Assembly: GCA_040007095.1 (NCBI GenBank)
Contig: JBDTVS010000149.1
Span: 1-64,000, forward strand
DNA: 64,000 nt
Reading direction: 5' to 3'
From: JBDTVS01 sp040007095
GTDB taxonomy: Bacteria; Acidobacteriota; Vicinamibacteria; Vicinamibacterales; CAVVIG01
The position numbers were made by a program, and so were the translations under genes. Positions 19,842-28,769 of the stretch are shown here, piece after piece. The notes beneath the pieces were generated by a model, which searched no databases, had not been told where the DNA came from, and worked only from the letters and a program-made list of their open reading frames with translations. The first letter of the stretch is position 1. Every line of letters begins with the position of its first letter.

Positions 19842-21143
19842 CTAGTCAAAGATCTCGACCTCGGGGATCGGCACGACGAACTTCCCGCCCCAATCGCGGA
19901 TGTAGGACAGCTGCTCGGCGATCTCCTTCCTGAGATTCCACGGCAAGATCAAGACGTAGTCGGGTCGGGTCTCCCGGATCCGTTCAGGCGGAAAGATCGG
20001 GATGTGTGTGCCGGGCAGAAATTTGTTGTGCTTGTAGGCATTTCGGTCGACCGTATAGTCGAGGAAGTCTGTTCGGATGCCGCAATAGTTCAGCAGGGTA
20101 TTGCCTTTGCCGGGGGCTCCGTATCCCACCACCGACTTGCCTTCCCGCTTCGCGGTGATGAGAAACTCCAGCAGCTTGCGCTTGGTCTCCTTCACCTGCT
20201 CGTCGAACGCGCTGTACGTCTCGAGCTGCTTGAGGCCGGCCCGCTCCTCACGCCCCCTCAGCTCCGCCACCGAGGGTTCGACCGGCCGCGACAGATGTTC
20301 GGTGTGTCGCGCATAGATCCGCAGCGATCCGCCGTGTGTGGGGATCTCCTCGACGTCGAAGAGCGTCAGGCCGTGCGCGGCGAAGACCTGTTCGACCACG
20401 AGAAACGAAAAGTACGAGAAATGCTCGTGGTAGATCGTATCGAACTGGTTGCCCGCCATCAGCCGCATCAGGTGGGGAAACTCCATCGTGATCACGCCGG
20501 TCGGCTTCAGGACGATCTTCATGCCGGCGACGAAATCGTTCAGGTCCGGAACGTGGGCCAGCACGTTGTTGCCGATCAGGAGATCCGGCTGTTCGCCCTG
20601 GGCCACCAGCGTCCGTGCCGTCTCCGTGCCGAAGAAGCAGGATCGCGTCGGGACATTCTTCGCCAGGGCCGCGCGGGCGACGTTCTCCGCGGGTTCGATG
20701 CCCAGCACCGGAATTCCCGCGTGAACGAAGTGCTGGAGAAGGTACCCGTCATTGCTCGCGATCTCGATGACGAAGCTGTTCTCGGTCAGCTGCAGGCGCC
20801 GACGGACGGTCTCCGTGTACGCCCTGACGTGCTCGACCCAGCTGGTCGAGAAGGACGAAAAATACGCGTACTCGGTGAAGATGTCCGCCGGGCTGACGTA
20901 TTCGCCAAGCTGCACGAGAAAACAGTGCGGGCATACGTTGACCCGCAGCGGATAGAAAGGCTCCATCCGGTTCAACTCGTCGGCCGTGAGAAAGGTCTCG
21001 CACAGCGGCGATACTCCCAGGTCGACGAACACGTAATCGGCCTTGTGCCCGCAGAATCTGCACGTCATGCCCTGGAGAGGCGCGTCATTCGTCACCGTCA
21101 TTGTCGCTTCCGATTCAGCCACTCGTTCCGTATCCGTCACCAT
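19842..21143 (-). CDS. Class I SAM-dependent sugar C-methyltransferase with N-terminal zinc-binding domain
   Basis: A three-domain methyltransferase of 433 residues like TylC3/NovU. A Cys4 zinc site (CRFCG and CPHCF) opens the protein, the SAM-binding core is around FVIEIASNDGYLLQHF, and the C-terminal C-methyltransferase domain contains VGYGAPGKGNTLLNYCG. This family methylates C-3 or C-5 of NDP-4-keto deoxysugars. The first ATG (21143) overlaps the DUF4910 stop by 7 bases. An internal ATG at 21101 has GGAAG five bases upstream and may be the real start. Neighbours encode the matching CDP-sugar enzymes. Confidence 0.9.
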   Translation of the reverse strand: MVTDTERVAESEATMTVTNDAPLQGMTCRFCGHKADYVFVDLGVSPLCETFLTADELNRMEPFYPLRVNVCPHCFLVQLGEYVSPADIFTEYAYFSSFSTSWVEHVRAYTETVRRRLQLTENSFVIEIASNDGYLLQHFVHAGIPVLGIEPAENVARAALAKNVPTRSCFFGTETARTLVAQGEQPDLLIGNNVLAHVPDLNDFVAGMKIVLKPTGVITMEFPHLMRLMAGNQFDTIYHEHFSYFSFLVVEQVFAAHGLTLFDVEEIPTHGGSLRIYARHTEHLSRPVEPSVAELRGREERAGLKQLETYSAFDEQVKETKRKLLEFLITAKREGKSVVGYGAPGKGNTLLNYCGIRTDFLDYTVDRNAYKHNKFLPGTHIPIFPPERIRETRPDYVLILPWNLRKEIAEQLSYIRDWGGKFVVPIPEVEIFD

Positions 21144-22510
21144 GCGTATCGTCCAGTCTTTTCGGGAGATTTGTCGAGGTTGTCCGTGGATCGCGGCGTC
21201 TCCTCCAGCAAGCCGTTCTGATGGAGCAGCGCGGCAGCCTGGCTGATCGACTCGAAGGACAGGCCCGATCGCTCCGCGATATCCAGAATGTTGTGCGCGC
21301 CGTCGGCGAGGTTCAGGACCCAGAGGAGAGCCATTTCACGCCCGCGGCTTTCTCCGGCACCGCCCATGGAACTGTAGAGCCCGCGCCTTCCGAGCTGCGG
21401 CTCGCACATCGGTTGGCGGTTCACGAATGTCAGGTTGTCCTCGAGTGCCGTCACGATCGACTGGCACGCCGCATACGCCCCGGCCAGGCGGTCCGGTGTG
21501 ACGAAGCCGAGATTGTCGGCGGAGGTGTGGTACTCGGGGTACTCGCCGTAGGGTGTCCGCGAGAGACAGCCCACAGCCAGGTTGATCCCCGGCGAACAAT
21601 ATTGGCGTTCGTCGTAGCCGTAGGGGATGAAGTCTCTGATCTGACCGCCGTCTCCCGAATGTTTCAGGATGATCGCCGCCGCCCGATCGATCTCGGCCGA
21701 CCCCCGCCGGCTGCGCTTGTAGTGCAAACCGCCCGGGCCGCCAAGGCCGGAAAGGACCAGCCCCTGGCGGATGGTTCCCAGCCGATCCTGGTTTCGCGCC
21801 AGCCATGTGATCGACCCGATGGTTCCCGGAATGAACAGAAACCTGTACGACCACCGCCGGGTCGAATGTTTGGATAGCCACTCGGCCAGGAACACCGCGA
21901 TCGAGACACCTGACAGGTTGTCGTTGCAGAGCGACGGATGGCAGACGTGCGTGGAAATCAGCACTTCATCCTCACTCTGACCTGGGAGATAGTATTCTCC
22001 GTAGGTCAGGTGACCGTCTTCCAGCGTCGAGTCGATGGCGACGTCATATTCCGCATCGGTCAACGCCGACAACTGCTCCGCGCTGACGCAGAATCCCCAG
22101 GACTCCTTGTAGTACGACGTTTTGTACGGGATCCAGTCAGGATGATCCGGCACCGTGTGCAGATGCGATCTCAGTTCCGTCAGCGGAATCCGCTGGCGGA
22201 CGGGAACGCTGTAGTTCACGACGTGCAGGTTGGACTTCTGAAAGTCGACCAGCCGGTCGCCATTCAGATTCTTGATCCACGCGTCACGAATGTTCCACTC
22301 GCGCGGCACGGTCCAATCAAATACCTGCGTGCCGGACGGCACTTCGTGGATGGCCAGTGGCAGGCGCCGCTCGATGTGGCGGAGCGTCTCCCGCACGCCG
22401 TCTCCGGTGATGCTTCGGCAGATCGGATAGAGCTCGGCCACGAGGCCGTGAAGAGCTGCTCCCGCCTGCCGCGCTCCCGCAGACTCCACCAGCGGCTCCC
22501 CCTGGCTCAT
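21137..22510 (-). CDS. DUF4910/M28-like aminopeptidase-fold protein with winged helix
   Basis: A 457-residue protein of the DUF4910 (DUF2172-containing) group often found in O-antigen clusters. The M28-like metal-site region is STHVCHPSLCNDNLSG (about residue 192), with YGYDERQYCSPG and EYHTSADNLGF later. The C-terminal 90 residues look like a winged helix (NILDIAERSGLSFESISQAAALL). The function of this family in sugar metabolism is not settled. Its ATG overlaps the RfbC-like stop (ATGA), and its end overlaps the methyltransferase start, so the three genes form one translational unit. Confidence 0.85.
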   Translation of the reverse strand: MSQGEPLVESAGARQAGAALHGLVAELYPICRSITGDGVRETLRHIERRLPLAIHEVPSGTQVFDWTVPREWNIRDAWIKNLNGDRLVDFQKSNLHVVNYSVPVRQRIPLTELRSHLHTVPDHPDWIPYKTSYYKESWGFCVSAEQLSALTDAEYDVAIDSTLEDGHLTYGEYYLPGQSEDEVLISTHVCHPSLCNDNLSGVSIAVFLAEWLSKHSTRRWSYRFLFIPGTIGSITWLARNQDRLGTIRQGLVLSGLGGPGGLHYKRSRRGSAEIDRAAAIILKHSGDGGQIRDFIPYGYDERQYCSPGINLAVGCLSRTPYGEYPEYHTSADNLGFVTPDRLAGAYAACQSIVTALEDNLTFVNRQPMCEPQLGRRGLYSSMGGAGESRGREMALLWVLNLADGAHNILDIAERSGLSFESISQAAALLHQNGLLEETPRSTDNLDKSPEKTGRYAW

Positions 22511-23067
22511 GCCGTCTCCTGGGCGTGGATTCCATCAAAATCGGGATAGCCGCGATCCCGCTCCGAAATGACGCGCACCGGCTCGGGCCACTCGATCGCA
22601 AATGCCGGGTCGTTCCAACGGAATCCCCTCGCCGCCGCCGGCGCGAAGAATTCGGACATCTGGTAGAAGACCTCGGTGTCGTCTTCGAGCGTCTGAAAGC
22701 CGTGCGCGAATCCTTCCGGCACGTACACCATGCGCGACGGCTCTCCTGGATTGCCCTTCAATTCTACGGCGACCCAGCGGCGGAATGTCGGCGACTCCGG
22801 TCGGAGATCGACGATGACATCCAACAGCGCTCCCCGAGCGCAGCGAATCAGCTTGGCTTCTCCCGAGGGCGCCGCCTGATAGTGCATGCCGCGCAGGGTG
22901 CCGCGGCTCCCGTTGTACGACACATTGCATTGCACAACGCAGGGGTTCAGACCGTGTTCCGCGAACTCGCGCGAGCAGTAGCTCCGGGCAAAAAATCCCC
23001 GTTCGTCCGAATGGACCTCCAGCTCGATCTCGTACGCGCCCTTCAGCGATGTTTCCTTGAAAGTCAT
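22507..23067 (-). CDS. rfbC: dTDP-4-dehydrorhamnose 3,5-epimerase-like protein
   Basis: A 186-residue cupin of the RmlC family that epimerises a 4-keto-6-deoxy nucleotide sugar. The core motif is CNVSYNGSRGTLRGMHYQ, with the catalytic His62. VPEGFAHGFQTLEDDTEVFYQMSEFF is also family-typical. The ATG at 23067 is chosen over a TTG at 23091 because RmlC proteins start at this point. It is the first gene of the minus-strand block that runs down to the acyltransferase, so the operon promoter is probably in the long gap above it. Confidence 0.92.
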   Translation of the reverse strand: MTFKETSLKGAYEIELEVHSDERGFFARSYCSREFAEHGLNPCVVQCNVSYNGSRGTLRGMHYQAAPSGEAKLIRCARGALLDVIVDLRPESPTFRRWVAVELKGNPGEPSRMVYVPEGFAHGFQTLEDDTEVFYQMSEFFAPAAARGFRWNDPAFAIEWPEPVRVISERDRGYPDFDGIHAQETA

Positions 23068-24333
23068 GTTTTCAGACGACTGTCCAGGCAAAACAGCAAG
23101 ACAGTTGCCACTGGCTTCGCGGGTGGAAGAGCCCGACTATGTCCGTGTAAGTACCTGTTGATTCAGCCTTTATTGCCATGCGTCGACGCTAGAAGTCGTT
23201 TCAGGAAATCCGCCGAATGAGGGACTTTTAGCATACGGCAAAGATACTTCGATCGGTGTCGGCTTCAGATTGTGCCGCGCCACTTTCACACCAGATCGGA
23301 AACTGGAAAAAGGAACAAAGGCTGGACCATCCGAAGGACCCAGCGCGAAGATGGCGGGGCGGACACAGCTGCCCCACGCCGTCGACCCCGCGCCCGCACC
23401 CATCAAGGAGTGCCTGCGCTCAAAACTCAGACGGCATTCCAAAGTCAAAATTACACTGTGTCCCCCTCGAAATTACACTGTTCACGTCCGCGAAAACTGA
23501 TGATTGCGCATTGTTTTAAGGCTTAGCGCACGTTTGCTAGGTACGCTCCTTGCAGGCCGGCGTGGGCGGGAACGGTCTGTAGTCGGCCACAGATCTGCGA
23601 CCCATAATGCCAAATCAAGAAGGTTCAACGAACTGGATACGATGTTGTCTTGCGTTCGAAGAAAGTGTGGGCCGGCCCCTCTCCTGCTGACAGTACGACG
23701 GTTGTTTCAGCGACTTGCGGGCAATCGCGGTCCTTACCAATCGTCGATGATGTCTGAATGTTGGCATGGAGACGCCCGTCACCGGTCGCGGTCTTCGCCG
23801 GCGCCGCGTCTCGCGGCATCAACGTCTCTGCGACCGCTCTCCCCGTGTAACACCGGTTCGGAGTTTCAACCCGGATATCGGAGTCCTTCAGCATGCAGTT
23901 AACGAAATCGCTCGAGTCGATCGTGTTCTCGTAGATGACGGGCGTCTTGTCATGGCGCGCTAGTTAGCCCCTTTTACCGCCTTGGTTGCCCAAGTCGGGC
24001 TGGGAAGGGGCCGTTCGATTCCCATCAACTCCATCAGTTCTTGTCAGTACGCGAAGGGCGTGGAAGATACCGGTCTATCACCGAAGATAGGCGAGGAGTG
24101 CCGGCGGCTTATGGATGGCAACAACAGAGGACCAATGGACAAACGGCGAGGCACCATCTCGGTCTTGGATGCAGGACTCTGCGCACCCGTTCAATACAAT
24201 TCGAACCAATATTGATTGCCGTGCGGCCGTCGGTGGGGTTTTGCGGTTGGCTGCACATGACAACGGGCCCACTGCCGTCATTGCGGCGTTCGAGCACGCG
24301 CGAACCAGGCAGCTTTAGGTAGGAGCAGACTTG
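23068..24333. other. Long gene-poor region (about 1.27 kb) with possible relics
   Basis: This gap separates a minus-strand operon from a plus-strand secreted protein, so it should hold divergent promoters. No intact gene was recognised. AAATTACACTGT occurs twice (about 23450-23485). On the minus strand, 23625 to about 23955 is an open frame with protein-like composition (containing PVIYENTIDSSDFVNCMLKDSDIRVE) but no good start, possibly a gene fragment. Nothing else could be assigned. Confidence 0.4.
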
Positions 24334-26688
24334 ATGAAAAGCGTTCAGCGTTTCTTGGCCGTTCTCTTCGCAGTCGGGTACGTGTGTTCTGGAGGGGTGG
24401 CTCACGCGGCCACCTATTACGTGTCACAGAGCGGGAGCGACGGACGCTCTTGCGCCCAGGCACAGTCGGTATCGACTCCGAGGCTCACTTTGAAAAACGG
24501 GGTCGCCTGTCTGGCCGCGGGGGACACGCTATACGTGAGAGGCGGAACCTACAACGAATCGCTCATGGTCAGTTACTATACCAGCGTTGGTAGCATCCCA
24601 TCTGGCACGTCGTGGAGCAATAGAACGCGGATTGCCGCCTACCCTGGCGACGCGCCTGTCTGGTTGCGGCCGCTCACCACGAACTCCAGTGCGGGCGGCA
24701 TTGGCTCGGTCATTTGGATTGACGCGAACGTCAGTTACGTGGAATTTGACGGGATCAACCTTGATGGATCGAATCTCTCAGGCGGCGTGTTGTGGATATC
24801 TACGAACAACGGTAACGACCCGCACCACATTCGATTCCAGAATGCCGAGGTAATCGCCGGACAGATCGGCGGTGCGGCAGTCGTTCTTGGGGCGCACACC
24901 CGGATAGGGGCGACAGGTTCAAACGAGATCCTCAACGTCAAAATTCACGGCGGCGGCTTGCCTGGCCTGTGCGGTTATCAATGTGCTTCGTATGGCATCT
25001 ATGTCGAAGGACCAAACAACCTCATTGAGGGATGTGACATCTACGACACGTCCGGTGCAGGAGTGCATATCTTCAACGCCAACGGAGACTCTCCTGACAA
25101 CAACACCATTCGCAACAATCGTATCCACGATATCACGCGTACGGGGAGTCTCGACGAGGTGTGGGGCATCCTGGTGCTGGGTGCCAATAACAAGATTTAC
25201 AACAACTCGATTTATGGCATCAGTGTTGGCAACGTCAATCAAGGGAATGCCGCGATTGCTTTGGCCGGCCCCGGACACTCCGTCTATAACAACACGGTCT
25301 ACGGCAACACCGGGTGGGGAATTGTGACAGGTTGGGGGGCTTCGTCGAACGGCTCGGTGATCAGAAACAACATCAGCTATGGAAATAGTCTGGGCAATTA
25401 CGCCAATTACGGCGTCGGCACGTTCCAATCGAACAACCTGTTCACCGATCCTCGCTTCGCCAACGCCGGCGGCGCGGATTTCCGTTTGCGGTCAGATAGT
25501 CCGGCGATTGACCAGGGCGCCTTTCTGGACACGGTTCCATTTGACATGGCGGGCGTTGCCCGGCCTCAGGGCAATGGCTACGATATCGGCGCCTACGAAT
25601 TCTCGGGCACTTCATCATCACCCACGTCTCCACCAACATCGGCGCCCGGAACGAGCGTGTCAGTGGACGGCGCGAGCGTGCCGGGCGCCGCGTCAGTGAC
25701 TGACAGCTCTCTCAACGTGTGGACGATTGGCTCCGGGCAGGTCATTCTTCGCAACGGATCGCAGGCCAACGGTGGATATGGTTCGCAGATTCTGTGGTAT
25801 CAGGGCGTTATCTACGTGCTGGGAACCGATTCCAGATGGTGGCGATGGACCGGGAGCACATGGGCCGTCTACGGATCCGCATCGCCGTCGTCGCAACAGG
25901 TGGCCGCGACCGGATCTGGGGTGTCCGCAGACGGCGCGAGCGTTCCGGCAGCCGCGTCAGTGACCGACAGCTCGCTCAATGTGTGGACGATTGGTTCCGG
26001 GCAGGTCATTCTTCGCAACGGCACGCAGGCCAACGGTGGATACGGCTCCCAGATTCTGTGGTATCAGGGCGTCATCTACGTGCTGGGAACCGATTTCAGA
26101 TGGTGGAGGTGGACTGGGAGCACGTGGGCGGTCTATGGCTCAGCATCGCCATCGACGCAACAAGTCGCGGCGACCGGATCGGGCGCGTCAGCGGACGGCG
26201 CGACCGTGCCGGGAGTTTCATCCATAACCGATAGCTCGCTCAACGTGTGGACGATTGGCTCCGGGCAGGTCATTCTTCGCAACGGCACGCAGGCCAACGG
26301 TGGATATGGTTCGCAGATTCTGTGGTATCAGGGCGTCATCTACGTGTTTGGAACCGATTCCAGATGGTGGCGATGGACCGGGAGCACATGGGCCGTCTAC
26401 GGATCATCATCGCCGTCGTCGCAACAAGTAACGGCGACCGGATCTGGCGTGTCAGCGGACGGCACGAGCGTGCCGGGAGCCGCGTCATCAGTAACCGACA
26501 GCTCGCTCAATGTGTGGACGATTGGTGCAGGGCTGGTCATTCTTCGCAACGGTACGCAGGCCAACGGTGGATACGGTTCTCAAATTGTGTGGTATCAGGG
26601 CGTCATCTACGTTTTTGGTACTGATTCCAGATGGTGGAGATGGACCGGGAGCACGTGGGCCGTTTACGGATCAATCGCTCCAATCTGA
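24334..26688 (+). CDS. Secreted right-handed beta-helix protein with four C-terminal Trp-rich repeats
   Basis: A 784-residue exported protein. Residues 1-25 are a signal peptide ending in AHA. Residues 25-425 form a parallel beta-helix rich in Asn ladders (IRNNRIHDITRTG, IYNNSIYGI, VYNNTVYGN), ending in FDMAGVARPQGNGYDIGAYEF, a common end-cap of this fold. A Ser/Pro linker leads to four 88-residue repeats, each with SSLNVWTIGSG, QANGGYGSQI and GTDSRWWRWTGSTWAVYG. Such helices often bind or cleave polysaccharide, and the repeats look like small carbohydrate-binding modules, but neither activity can be proven. ATG 24334 follows AGGAG by 8 bases. A paralogue without repeats lies at 37484-38785. 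Confidence 0.85.
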   Translation: MKSVQRFLAVLFAVGYVCSGGVAHAATYYVSQSGSDGRSCAQAQSVSTPRLTLKNGVACLAAGDTLYVRGGTYNESLMVSYYTSVGSIPSGTSWSNRTRIAAYPGDAPVWLRPLTTNSSAGGIGSVIWIDANVSYVEFDGINLDGSNLSGGVLWISTNNGNDPHHIRFQNAEVIAGQIGGAAVVLGAHTRIGATGSNEILNVKIHGGGLPGLCGYQCASYGIYVEGPNNLIEGCDIYDTSGAGVHIFNANGDSPDNNTIRNNRIHDITRTGSLDEVWGILVLGANNKIYNNSIYGISVGNVNQGNAAIALAGPGHSVYNNTVYGNTGWGIVTGWGASSNGSVIRNNISYGNSLGNYANYGVGTFQSNNLFTDPRFANAGGADFRLRSDSPAIDQGAFLDTVPFDMAGVARPQGNGYDIGAYEFSGTSSSPTSPPTSAPGTSVSVDGASVPGAASVTDSSLNVWTIGSGQVILRNGSQANGGYGSQILWYQGVIYVLGTDSRWWRWTGSTWAVYGSASPSSQQVAATGSGVSADGASVPAAASVTDSSLNVWTIGSGQVILRNGTQANGGYGSQILWYQGVIYVLGTDFRWWRWTGSTWAVYGSASPSTQQVAATGSGASADGATVPGVSSITDSSLNVWTIGSGQVILRNGTQANGGYGSQILWYQGVIYVFGTDSRWWRWTGSTWAVYGSSSPSSQQVTATGSGVSADGTSVPGAASSVTDSSLNVWTIGAGLVILRNGTQANGGYGSQIVWYQGVIYVFGTDSRWWRWTGSTWAVYGSIAPI
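25657..26688 (+). repeat. Four in-frame tandem repeats of 264 bp
   Basis: Units begin at 25657, 25921, 26185 and 26449, exactly 264 bases apart. The last stops at 240 bases with one extra serine codon. Long stretches are nearly identical at DNA level, showing recent duplication or gene conversion. Each unit encodes one Trp-rich module of the secreted protein. Confidence 0.95.
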
Positions 26689-26803
26689 CCCCCAGAGCGC
26701 AATGCCACTGATGTTCACAGCCGGTCCCGCAGTCCCCATCCTGGGAGCTACGGGGGCGGCTGCGGCGTCTCTTGATGTCGCCGATCTGAGGGAAGTCAAA
26801 CTT

Positions 26804-26811
26804 GCCGCGTG
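26804..26811. repeat. 8-bp target-site duplication, left copy (IS66)
   Basis: GCCGCGTG, identical to 29541-29548 and directly abutting the GTAAC end of the element. IS66-family elements generate 8-bp duplications. Confidence 0.88.
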
Positions 26812-26827
26812 GTAACAGTTTAGTCGG

Positions 26828-27143
26828 TCAGTAGTGCTTAAGCATGAGCGAGGCGACGGCGTAACGACGGCGATGCGCGATGATCGCGGCGGTCAAGTAC
26901 GCGAGGGCGCTGAGTTGTTGCATCTGACAGGTGCGTGTGACCGTGAGCAGGCGGGCGACAGCGAACTCCCCGTCGGCGCTGCGATTCCCAAACATGATCT
27001 TAGCGATACCACAAACGGAACAAGCGGGCATGGTGGGCCAACGCGTCGCGGCAAAACCGTTCGGCGTCGCGCGTCTTCGCCAGGTCAAGCGCGCCCAGTA
27101 GATCGCGTGTGAAATGGGGCCGACAAAACTGCAGGGCCGTGAT
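26828..27143 (-). pseudogene. IS66 transposase, C-terminal fragment
   Basis: The minus-strand reading gives ALQFCRPHFTRDLLGALDLAK, an IS66 CWAHLKRD-type segment, then ARLFRLWYR, and after a frame change KIMFGNRSADGEFAVARLL and the end MLKHY. KIMFGNRS is the well-known C-terminal IS66 motif. The sequence between LWYR and KIMF, including the catalytic Glu region, is missing, so an internal deletion has occurred. Not functional. Confidence 0.82.
27138..27143. repeat. CGTGAT direct repeat bounding the insert, left copy
   Basis: The same 6 bases occur at 28770-28775, at the two points where IS66 transposase homology breaks off. They could be a target duplication or deletion microhomology. Confidence 0.45.
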
Positions 27144-27600
27144 GCTGGCGCCTCGGCGCACGATCATGAAGGCCGAAGTCGTATGGCACCAGGGGCGCGA
27201 ACCCCGCGATAATCCGCGCTTTGTCATCACCAAGCTGCCGTAGACGCCCGAGTGGATTTATACCCCCGTCTATTGCGCTCGCGGCGTTCGCGAGAATCGG
27301 TTCAAGGAACTCAAACTCGCGCTCGCCTTCGGACGGACCAACTGCACCGCTTCTGGGCCAATCAACTGCGCATCACGCTGACGGCGGCGGCCTTCGTCCT
27401 GTTTCGAGAGCTGCACCTCCGACTGGACCGCACCGCGCTCCGCCGCGCGCAAGTGCCGCGACTTCGGCAGGCCCTCATTACCATCGGCGTCCAGGTGGTC
27501 CGCTCCGTCCGCCGGATCGTCCTCCATTCCCCCGTTCCCATCCGGACGCCGCGTTGTGGGTGCGTCTCGCTGGCATGCTCGGCGCTGTGCTCGGGTAGAA
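27144..27600 (+). pseudogene. IS1380-family transposase, 3' fragment
   Basis: The plus-strand reading gives IMKAEVVWHQGREPRDNPRFVITKLP, then an in-frame stop. ENRFKELKLALAFGRTNC follows in a continuing frame, and after a frameshift HRFWANQLRITLTAAAFVLF and VVRSVRRIVLHSP. These are the C-terminal motifs of IS1380-type DDE transposases. The N-terminal two thirds are absent. The stretch near 27775-27795 (GTGAATAATGTGGGCTAA) may be the old IS end, but I could not confirm it. Confidence 0.8.
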
Positions 27601-27814
27601 GCACGCAACGTCACGGTGTTCGCGCCGGAGTTGTCACTGTCGATGACTCACCGACCCTGTCACACCTGCGAAACCCGCCGGCCACGCCCTCCGGATCCGA
27701 TTCTTTCGTCATTCGCCAGGCGGCCTCTCGACCCCGCCACTCGGAGGCACCAGTCGGCACGGAAACTCGCTCACTCGTGAATAATGTGGGCTAATGTCGG
27801 CTATCATCATCGTC

Positions 27815-27821
27815 GGGAGAG
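27815..27821 (+). promoter_or_regulatory. Ribosome-binding site of the captured FkbM gene
   Basis: GGGAGAG, six bases before the ATG at 27828, a good Shine-Dalgarno match in contrast to the decayed DNA around it. Confidence 0.65.
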
Positions 27822-27827
27822 ATCATC

Positions 27828-28544
27828 ATGGACTATTCTAATCCGCTTCTGCGGTATCCCCGTTACCTGGCCCGCAAATCAGGAATCCTCGGCCTGCTAG
27901 AAAGAACGTTGATAAAGGCATCTCCGGGTGAGTATGAAGCCAAACTTGCTCAGATCATGTCTGCTCACATACGACCTGGCGATGTGGTCTGGGACGTCGG
28001 TGCTAACCACGGGCATTTCACCGCTCAGTTCGCCGATGCGGTAGGGGCGTCTGGTACCGTTGTGGCGTTCGAGCCGGCTCAAGGCACCTTCAGGTCGCTG
28101 ACGAAGGCCGTCAATTTCCGCAAGAACGTTCGACTCGAAAATAGCGCGCTTGGCGACTCCGATGGTACCGCTGATCTATACGTCTCGGCTGCGGAAGGCT
28201 ACGACTACGATATTAGTCACCTGGCTGTCATAAAAGACAATCCGCAGCTGAAGTCTGTCTCGCAAGTTAGCGTTGTGAGGGGAGACACGTATCGGGATGC
28301 CCATCCAAATCTGGCACCGCATCGAATTAAGATTGATGTCGAAGGGTTCGAGTACGAAGTTCTTCTCGGCCTTTCAGAGACTTTGAAATCAAGCCAATTG
28401 CTTTCGGTCTTTATCGAAGTACATTTCACTTTCCTGAGGGAAAAGGGCACACCAGACGCGCCTGCCAGAATCGTGAGTCTGCTGAAAGCTGATAAGTTCC
28501 TCACACAGTGGGTGGGTCCATGCCACTTGGTGGCGTCAAGGTGA
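27828..28544 (+). CDS. FkbM-family methyltransferase nested inside the IS66 element
   Basis: An intact 238-residue SAM-dependent methyltransferase. The SAM motif is VVWDVGANHGHFTAQFA (about residue 53), followed by VVAFEPAQGTFRSL. The family motif HRIKIDVEGFEYEVLLG is at about residue 165. The gene has a strong ribosome-binding site and no frame defects. It lies between an IS1380 transposase remnant and the N-terminal half of a broken IS66 transposase, so it was probably carried in by transposition or captured during decay. It probably O-methylates a sugar, like the two other FkbM proteins here. Confidence 0.9.
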   Translation: MDYSNPLLRYPRYLARKSGILGLLERTLIKASPGEYEAKLAQIMSAHIRPGDVVWDVGANHGHFTAQFADAVGASGTVVAFEPAQGTFRSLTKAVNFRKNVRLENSALGDSDGTADLYVSAAEGYDYDISHLAVIKDNPQLKSVSQVSVVRGDTYRDAHPNLAPHRIKIDVEGFEYEVLLGLSETLKSSQLLSVFIEVHFTFLREKGTPDAPARIVSLLKADKFLTQWVGPCHLVASR

Positions 28545-28769
28545 GACGCTTGGACAACGGCACCAGGGTTCCTTTTCCGCCATCGATGAGGCCCAGCCTC
28601 CATGATGGATTCTGGGTAAGGGCGTGCGATGACATTCGAAGTGAAAGAGCTTGATGAAATGCTGTCAGTCAGGAGCGCGAGGAGCACGAACCGCAACGCG
28701 TGCAGCAAGCAGCGGAGACATTGTGTCGAAGCTAGGCCGGCAGAATCCGTGCGAAACTGAAAAATCAGG
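28545..28769. other. Unassigned DNA between the FkbM gene and the IS66 N-terminal fragment
   Basis: About 225 bases with no gene. It is part of the insert inside the IS66 element and ends with GTGCGAAACTGAAAAATCAGG, which may be a transposon end of unknown family. Confidence 0.35.

Noticed and set aside
25657..26688. CRISPR array suggested by regular repeats
   Set aside because: The units are 264 bp, contiguous and in frame within a gene, with no spacers.
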